This document shows, piece after piece, positions 58,813-64,000 of a stretch of DNA of 64,000 nucleotides. The notes beneath the pieces are model-generated. The model was not told the origin of the DNA. It was given only the letters and a program-made list of their open reading frames with translations, and made no database searches. The translations under genes were made by a program, and so were the position numbers. Positions within the stretch are counted from its first letter, which is position 1. Each line of letters opens with the position of its first letter. Source of the DNA: Sphingomonas immobilis (GTDB lineage: Bacteria; Pseudomonadota; Alphaproteobacteria; Sphingomonadales; Sphingomonadaceae); contig NZ_JAUQSZ010000008.1 of NCBI RefSeq assembly GCF_030580995.1, forward strand, positions 152,567 to 216,566, in the 5' to 3' direction.

Positions 58813-60777
58813 ATGCAGACTTCTTCTCGACCCATCGCCGAACTCACCGCGCGCGGCATTCTGCTCGGCGGCGTCATCACGCTCTTCTTCACGGCGGCCA
58901 ACGTGTATCTCGGGCTGAAGGTCGGGCTGACCTTCGCGACGTCGATCCCGGCCGCGGTCATCTCGATGGCGATCCTGCGGCTGCTGCCGGGCGGATCGAT
59001 CCTGGAGAACAACATCGTCCAGACGATCGCGAGCGCGGCGGGCACGCTATCGGCGATCATCTTCGTGCTGCCGGGCCTCGTCATGATCGGCTGGTGGCAG
59101 GGCTTTCCGTATATCCAGACGGCGATGATCACCGCGACCGGCGGCATCCTCGGCGTGATGTTCTCGGTGCCGCTGCGGCGGGCGCTCGTCGTCGAGACCG
59201 ACCTGCCCTACCCGGAAGGCGTCGCCGCCGCCGAGGTGCTGGAGATCGGCGCGGGCTCGCGCGCCGGAGCCGGTGAAGAGGGGGGCGACGACGAGAGCGC
59301 GCGCGGGCTGAAGGTACTGGTCGTCAACAGCGCGGCCTCGGCGGGCTTCGCGGTCGCCACGCAGACCAAGATCATCACCGACACCGCCGCGACCTCGTTC
59401 CGCGTCGGCAGCGGCGCGACTTCGGTGTCGAGCAGCCTGAGCTTCGCGCTGCTCGGCGTCGGGCACCTCGTCGGCATTTCGGTCGGCGCGGCGATGGCGC
59501 TGGGGCTGGTGATCGGCTGGTTCGGGCTGACCCCGTTCCTCACCGCCGCCAACCCGATCCCCGGCGACATCGCCGGCTGGGTCAGCACGATCTGGAAGAG
59601 CGACGTGCGCTTCTTCGGCGCGGGCGTGATCGGCATCTCGGCGGTGTGGACCCTGCTGAAGATCGCGGGGCCGGTGATCGGCGGCGTCCGCTCCGCGCTG
59701 GCCGCCAGCGCCAAGCGCCATGCGGGCGAGACGCTCGCGCTGGAGGAACAGGATCTGCCGATCACATGGGTTGCAGGCGTCGCGGTGCTGACGCTGATCC
59801 CGATCGTGTGGCTGCTGTGGGACGTGCTGGCGGGCGGCGCGCTCGTCGGATCGGCCTTCGCGCTGATCGCGGGGGCGCTGGTGTTCATCGTCGTCGCGGG
59901 GATGCTGATCGCGGCCGTCACCGGCTATATGGCGGGCCTGATCGGCGCGTCGAACTCGCCGGTTTCGGGCATCGGCATCCTCTCGGTGCTGGGGTCGGCG
60001 CTGATGCTGGTCGGGCTGTTCGGCCAGCATCCGGGCGCGAACACGACGCAGGCGCTGATCGCCTATTCGCTGATCGTGACGGGTATCGTCTTCGGCGTCG
60101 CGACGATCTCCAACGACAATCTGCAGGATCTCAAGACCGGGCAGCTGGTCGGCGCGACGCCGTGGAAGCAGCAGGTCGCGCTGGTGATCGGCGTGGGCTT
60201 CGGATCGCTGATCATCCCGCCGGTGCTGAACGTGCTCAACACCGGCATCGGCTTCGCGGGGGCGCCGGGCGCGGGGCCGAACGCGCTGGCGGCACCGCAG
60301 GCCGGGCTGATCTCGGCGCTGGCGAAGGGCGTGCTGTCGGGCGACGCCAACTGGACGATGCTGTTCTGGGGCGCGATCGCGGGCGTGGCGCTGATCGTGC
60401 TGGACGAGGTGCTGGGGATGCTCAAGACGCTGCGGCTTCCTCCGTTGGGTGTCGCGCTCGGCATCTACCTGCCGATGGCGGTGATCCTGCCGACGGTGAT
60501 CGGATCGGTGGTCGGCTGGTTCTACGACCGCTGGGCGCGTGGGAGCGCCAACCCCGAGGTGGCGGAGCGCATGGGCACGCTGACCGCGACGGGCCTGATC
60601 GTCGGCGAGAGCCTGTGGGGCGTGGCCTTCGCGTTCATCGTCTATCTGTCGGGCAGCGACGCGCCGATGGCGCTGGTTGGGCCGGACTTCGCGACCGTGG
60701 CGCTGGTGGCGGGGACGTTGGCGTTCATCGCGCTGACGGCGTACCTGTACCGGCGGACGATGGCGGCGGTGCGGTGA
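58813..60777 (+). CDS. OPT family oligopeptide transporter
   Basis: 654 residues from the ATG before QTSSRPIAEL; a GTG five codons upstream is possible. It has about 14 TM helices and the OPT family signatures: AANVYLGLKVGLTFATSIPAAVISMA in the first helices, DLPYPEGVAAAEVLEIG (the PYPxGxxxA motif) and NSPVSGIGIL later. OPT proteins import peptides or metal-peptide complexes using proton symport. Substrate unknown. A copy of the dispersed repeat starts 14 bases after the stop. Confidence 0.93.
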   Translation: MQTSSRPIAELTARGILLGGVITLFFTAANVYLGLKVGLTFATSIPAAVISMAILRLLPGGSILENNIVQTIASAAGTLSAIIFVLPGLVMIGWWQGFPYIQTAMITATGGILGVMFSVPLRRALVVETDLPYPEGVAAAEVLEIGAGSRAGAGEEGGDDESARGLKVLVVNSAASAGFAVATQTKIITDTAATSFRVGSGATSVSSSLSFALLGVGHLVGISVGAAMALGLVIGWFGLTPFLTAANPIPGDIAGWVSTIWKSDVRFFGAGVIGISAVWTLLKIAGPVIGGVRSALAASAKRHAGETLALEEQDLPITWVAGVAVLTLIPIVWLLWDVLAGGALVGSAFALIAGALVFIVVAGMLIAAVTGYMAGLIGASNSPVSGIGILSVLGSALMLVGLFGQHPGANTTQALIAYSLIVTGIVFGVATISNDNLQDLKTGQLVGATPWKQQVALVIGVGFGSLIIPPVLNVLNTGIGFAGAPGAGPNALAAPQAGLISALAKGVLSGDANWTMLFWGAIAGVALIVLDEVLGMLKTLRLPPLGVALGIYLPMAVILPTVIGSVVGWFYDRWARGSANPEVAERMGTLTATGLIVGESLWGVAFAFIVYLSGSDAPMALVGPDFATVALVAGTLAFIALTAYLYRRTMAAVR

Positions 60778-60790
60778 GCTTGCCGCCTGA

Positions 60791-60968
60791 GAGTTATACC
60801 TCGCTTGACAGATTGACGCCTGAATCGAAACTGTAAGGCGCGATCGTTTCCGAAATTGCGCCGATCGGGCGCGGAAGGACGTGCCGCGGAAGTGGCGTTT
60901 CCCCAAGAGCAGACGATGTGAAAGAGCGACGGCCACTGTCGCAGATCGGTGCCGTGTAGGACAGCGAT
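60791..60968. repeat. Dispersed ~180-base repeat, copy B
   Basis: It starts AGAGTTATAC, contains CTTGACAGATTGACGCCTGA and ends GTGTAGGACAGCG. It aligns with copy A at 47523-47709 at both ends, with a diverged middle and indels that are not multiples of three. Confidence 0.75.
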
Positions 60969-61024
60969 GTCAGGAGTTTTTGGTGGCGGACATCGCGCCA
61001 TGCCTCAAAGGGAAGGTCGGGGAG

Positions 61025-61462
61025 CTACGATTTGTTTGCGCAGGTCGCGATCCCTGGCTCGACCAAGACCGCGACCATACCGATAGCGCACAGCGCCGTA
61101 AGCAATAACGACGCGACGTAGGCGACCTGCTTGAAACGGGCGCCTGATGGTCGTCCCGAAGGAATGGATTTCAGCGCGAGGACGAATGCGGCGCTCGCAA
61201 TCGGCAACGCCACGATCAGAAATCCAATTTCCGGATAATCTTCGGTTCGACACCCCCTTATTTCAAAGGCATGGTTGGTAACCCCAAAATACGCCGCCAC
61301 CACGAGACACATCAGACTCGCCGCGACCGGCAAAAGAGATCGGATCGATAGCAAGACTATCTCCACAGACCGGCAGGCAGGATCACCGAACGAAAGACAA
61401 GGCGCATATTCCCATCGGTCACCCGTGATCGGCGTCTCGGCACGTTGGGGCGGTGATGCCAT
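61025..61462 (-). CDS. Small hypothetical membrane protein
   Basis: Up to 145 residues. Three hydrophobic helices in the C-terminal part: VAASLMCLVVAAYFGV, IGFLIVALPIASAAFVLAL and VAYVASLLLTALCAIGMVAVL. The start is uncertain: the ATG at 61462 has no clear Shine-Dalgarno, while a TTG at 61354 has GGAG seven bases upstream and gives 109 residues beginning just before the first helix. The DNA is less GC-rich than its neighbours and lies between two repeats. I recognise no family. Confidence 0.6.
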   Translation of the reverse strand: MASPPQRAETPITGDRWEYAPCLSFGDPACRSVEIVLLSIRSLLPVAASLMCLVVAAYFGVTNHAFEIRGCRTEDYPEIGFLIVALPIASAAFVLALKSIPSGRPSGARFKQVAYVASLLLTALCAIGMVAVLVEPGIATCANKS

Positions 61463-61509
61463 TCGCGACACCGTCGGCAAAGCCGTCGGCCAGTTTCGGA
61501 CACCATCAA

Positions 61510-61645
61510 ACCCCGTTCGTCCTGAGGAGAGACCGAGTAGCCGTAGGCGTATCGAGGGCTCGTATCGAAGGGTCGTGGGGCTCACTGTCCTTCGATTCGC
61601 GCCTTCGACTTCGCTCAGTCGCTACTCAGGACGAACGGTGGTGGG
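61510..61645. repeat. REPIN-like paired inverted repeat, family 3 (copy 2)
   Basis: Left arm CCCCGTTCGTCCTGAGGAGA and right arm GCTACTCAGGACGAACGGTG are inverted around about 90 bases that hold further GTATCGAAGG and CTTCGACTTCGCTCA pieces. Confidence 0.8.
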
Positions 61646-61647
61646 GA

Positions 61648-62931
61648 TTACATGGAATCCAGCAGACTCTTGATCGGAATGAACGCGAACGCCACCGAGC
61701 TGTCCGCCACGCCGTAAGGCACGAACAGCTTGTCGCCGTGGCGCAGCGCGCCGCAGGAATAGACGACGTTGGGCACATAGCCCTCGCGGTCCTGGTCCGC
61801 CGCGGCCAAGATCGGCTCGCGCGTGCGGCCGAGGACGATCGACGGATCGTCCTTGTCGAGCAGCACCGCGCCGATCGAATATTTGCGCATCGCGCCGACG
61901 CCGTGCGTCAGCAGCAGCCAGCCTTCGTCGATCTCGATCGGCGGACCGCAATTGCCGATCTGCACCAGCTCCCACGGATAATGCGGGCCGAGCAGCTTCT
62001 GCCCCTCGTCCCAATGCGTCAGCGTGTCCGATTTGATGAGGAACAGGTTCTCGCCGTCCTGCCGCCCGATCATCATATATTGCCCGCCGACCTTGCGCGG
62101 GAACAGGCCCATGCCCTTGTTGCGCGCGGCCGAGCCGGTCATCGGCACGAGATCGAAGGCGCGGAAATCGCGCGTCCGCAGCAGCTCCGACTGGATCGTC
62201 GCGCCGTTATAGGCGGTGTAGGTGCCGAGCCATTCCCAACTGCCGTCGTCATGCTGGAAGTGGACGAGGCGCATGTCCTCCAGCCCCTTCGACTGCGCAT
62301 CGGTGATCGGGAAGATCACCGTGCCCGAGAGCGTGGAATCGCGGTGGCGGTAGACGGTGACGGGGCCGGTCGGGATCTTCAACTCGTCGGCACCGATCAG
62401 ATCGGTCGCGGTCGCGAAGGGCGGCTCGGGCGCGAGCTTCAGCTCGTTGTTGTCGGTGATGATGCCCTCGCGGAAGGCGACCGAGGAGATGTGCCCCTCA
62501 CCCACCGCACGCAGCGACATCAGGATGCGCTGCGAGCCCGGCGGCATGCCCGACTGATCGAAATGCGGCACGCAGCTCGGGTTCATCAGCGCGGCGGCGG
62601 CATAGCTGTATTCGTGGCAGAAATACGCGCCGATGAGCTGGCGCTTCTCGTCACCGATCTCGGTGCCGTCGAGGCCGAGCATCTGCTCGATCTCGTCATA
62701 GCGCGTCATGAACACGCGGCGCGTCTGCCAGTGGCGCGCCTCGAAATCCTTGAGGACGATCTCCAGCTCGGCGCGGGTGCGCACGGCATCGAGCTGCATC
62801 ACCTCGGCGACGATACGTTCGGTGCGACCATTGCCCTTGCCGTTGGCTGCCCAACCGAGGTGAAACGGGCGGACCACCACGCGGGAAGGATCGGCATGCA
62901 GCCGCAGCGCATGGTGAAACAGCTCAATCAT
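61648..62931 (-). CDS. Glycoside hydrolase family 130 (mannosyl phosphorylase-like)
   Basis: 427 residues in a five-bladed beta-propeller fold. Family marks include NPSCVPHFDQSGM, FREGIITDNNELKLAPEPPFA, SKGLEDMRLVHF (the GLEDxR motif with catalytic Asp) and GNCGPPIEIDEGWLLLTHGVG. GH130 enzymes phosphorolyse or hydrolyse beta-mannosides, for example beta-1,4-mannooligosaccharides. It follows, after 51 bases, a glycosyltransferase-type gene in the same direction, suggesting a short glycan operon. Exact linkage is not determinable from sequence. Confidence 0.9.
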   Translation of the reverse strand: MIELFHHALRLHADPSRVVVRPFHLGWAANGKGNGRTERIVAEVMQLDAVRTRAELEIVLKDFEARHWQTRRVFMTRYDEIEQMLGLDGTEIGDEKRQLIGAYFCHEYSYAAAALMNPSCVPHFDQSGMPPGSQRILMSLRAVGEGHISSVAFREGIITDNNELKLAPEPPFATATDLIGADELKIPTGPVTVYRHRDSTLSGTVIFPITDAQSKGLEDMRLVHFQHDDGSWEWLGTYTAYNGATIQSELLRTRDFRAFDLVPMTGSAARNKGMGLFPRKVGGQYMMIGRQDGENLFLIKSDTLTHWDEGQKLLGPHYPWELVQIGNCGPPIEIDEGWLLLTHGVGAMRKYSIGAVLLDKDDPSIVLGRTREPILAAADQDREGYVPNVVYSCGALRHGDKLFVPYGVADSSVAFAFIPIKSLLDSM

Positions 62932-62982
62932 CGACCGCCCCGCAATCGTCTCTTACTTCCGAATGCGGCGTCGCAAGCGAGG

Positions 62983-64000
62983 CTATGCGACGGCGCGATC
63001 CGGTCCTGCCACGCTTTCCGCCTGCTTTGAAAGCCCCGAAATCGCGCAAGACGCAAGCTGGAGCGCCAAAATCGACTCGGCACCCTGATTCCGGTTGAGC
63101 CCGGTCGGCATCAGGCCGTCGAAACAGCCGCCATCCTGGACGGTCGCCAGCGGCAGATCGAGATCGTTGAGGCCGAGATACCAGCGATAGGCCTTCAGCG
63201 CCTCGTCGATCCAGCGCGCGTCGCCGGTCGCCTCGTGCGCGGCCTCGCACGCCTCGATCGTCGCCTGCGCCTCGAGCGGCTGCTGGTCGAAGGGCAGCGG
63301 ATCCTGATACGGCCGGCCGAAACTCTCGGTGCCGACCGCGCGGAAGCGGCCCTCGGGCGAGGTCTGCTTGCCGATGATCCAGTCGAGCGTCGCGGTGCCG
63401 CAGGCGACCAGGTCGTCGCGGCGCAGCGCCTTGCCGGCGCGGATCAGGGCCTCGGGAAGGCGCGCGTTGTCATAGGCCAGCACGATCTCGAACCATTCCC
63501 ATTCGGGGCGGCGGTTCTCGTCGAGCAGCGACTGCAATTCCGCCGAGAAGCGCACGAGGATACTGCGCGCGAGGGCATGGCCGGGGTGCGCCTCCAGCAT
63601 CGCGGTCGCGCCGAGCATCGCGAAGGCGTGGCTGCGCGGGGAGCCGAGCTCGAAGGCGAGGCTCGCCGTCGTGTCGAACATATTGACCGCCCAGTCGCGG
63701 TGCTTCGCGACCTTCGCATCGCGCGCCGTCACGCCGAGCGCCCAGAGCGCGCGGCCGTTCGAATCCTCGGACCCGCAATCCTCGCACCAGGTGCGATCGA
63801 AGTTCATGAAATTGCGGAAACGGCGCTGATCCGGGTTCCACGCATATTGCACGAAGCTCTCGTAGACGGTCATCCACTTGTCGCGGGCCTCTTCGTCGAG
63901 ATCCTTCATCTTGCAGACGAGCATCAGCGCTCGGGCATTGTCATCGATGCAATAGCCGTGGCGGCGATCGGGCACCGAATAGATCGAATGCTGGAGCATG
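62983..64000 (-). CDS. Glycosyltransferase-type protein, C-terminal part, 5' end outside window
   Basis: The frame is open to the window edge, leaving at least 338 residues. The sequence is alpha/alpha-barrel-like (six-hairpin glycosidase type): HGYCIDDNARALMLVCKM, ETCRRF-type RRFRNFMNFDRTWCEDCGSEDSNGRALWALG and WFEIVLAYDNARLPEALI. I know this as the C-terminal extension of a group of family 4 glycosyltransferases beside GH130 genes. The N-terminal transferase domain would be upstream on this strand. The first Met in the window is probably internal. Confidence 0.82.
   Translation of the reverse strand, partial: MLQHSIYSVPDRRHGYCIDDNARALMLVCKMKDLDEEARDKWMTVYESFVQYAWNPDQRRFRNFMNFDRTWCEDCGSEDSNGRALWALGVTARDAKVAKHRDWAVNMFDTTASLAFELGSPRSHAFAMLGATAMLEAHPGHALARSILVRFSAELQSLLDENRRPEWEWFEIVLAYDNARLPEALIRAGKALRRDDLVACGTATLDWIIGKQTSPEGRFRAVGTESFGRPYQDPLPFDQQPLEAQATIEACEAAHEATGDARWIDEALKAYRWYLGLNDLDLPLATVQDGGCFDGLMPTGLNRNQGAESILALQLASCAISGLSKQAESVAGPDRAVA

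Noticed and set aside
59047..60936. A long open frame antisense to the OPT transporter
   Set aside because: GC-rich genes leave open mirror frames; the translation is Arg/His-rich low-complexity, has no domain, and the sense strand clearly encodes the transporter.

Overview
The window is GC-rich chromosomal DNA of a sphingomonad-type alphaproteobacterium (Sphingomonas or a close relative). The evidence is the gene content (TonB receptor, KaiC-like ATPase, Crp-type regulators of the sphingomonad kind, CtaA, DegP, HflKC), an alphaproteobacterial LexA box (GTTC-N7-GTTC) and EcfG-type general stress promoters (GGAAC-N16-CGTT). No phage, plasmid, IS, CRISPR or tRNA/rRNA gene was seen. Most of the DNA is ordinary core genome. 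The accessory interest lies in a giant two-partner-secretion adhesin, a KaiC-like/histidine-kinase pair, several short regulatory signals and an unusually visible set of dispersed non-coding repeats.

Layout. 1-7552: 3' part of a TpsB outer-membrane transporter and its 2168-residue TpsA exoprotein. 7538-11655 (minus): DUF2946 protein, TonB receptor and PepSY membrane protein, a metal-uptake cassette that is probably copper or iron. 11704-15269 (minus): hybrid histidine kinase behind a double-domain KaiC-like ATPase. 15377-18937: dinB with a LexA box, then stress genes (CsbD, DUF4142, DUF2945, Crp/Fnr, a flavin-binding stress protein) with EcfG-type promoters. 19145-24565: proC, YbjN, UbiK, TspO, TlyA, an alpha/beta hydrolase, a second Crp/Fnr regulator, a small stress protein and a DUF486 protein. 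24585-27647: lipoprotein, an orphan ExbD behind a Zur-like box, a highly acidic protein and a Bcr/CflA efflux pump.

27792-34423: 2OG-Fe(II) oxygenase, homoserine dehydrogenase, PilZ, CoA-binding protein, Mrp, HflK and HflC. 34537-39139: DegP-like protease, HerA-like ATPase, a lipoprotein and a nitrobindin-like protein. 39136-45098: MmyB-type regulator divergent from an SDR, and a 1130-residue Aas-like three-domain lipid enzyme divergent from a TetR regulator. 45055-47439 (minus): glutathione-dependent formaldehyde detoxification (AdhC, a VOC protein, FghA). 47850-53616: dxs, GNAT, zur and merC behind a Zur-like box, ctaA. 53748-54769: rplM-rpsI with hairpin-rich flanks. 55020-58615: double-PilZ protein, a putative zincin, an S26 signal-peptidase-like protein, a metallophosphoesterase and a DAG-kinase-like protein. 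58813-60777: OPT transporter. 61025-64000: small membrane protein, GH130 enzyme and the 3' part of a glycosyltransferase-type gene.

Regulation visible in the sequence links scattered genes. EcfG-type sites (two perfect, several one-base variants) point to a local part of the general stress regulon. Two similar palindromic sites connect exbD with merC-zur, suggesting zinc control of TonB energization. Intergenic DNA carries at least three families of paired inverted repeats (REPIN-like) and two copies of a roughly 180-base dispersed repeat.
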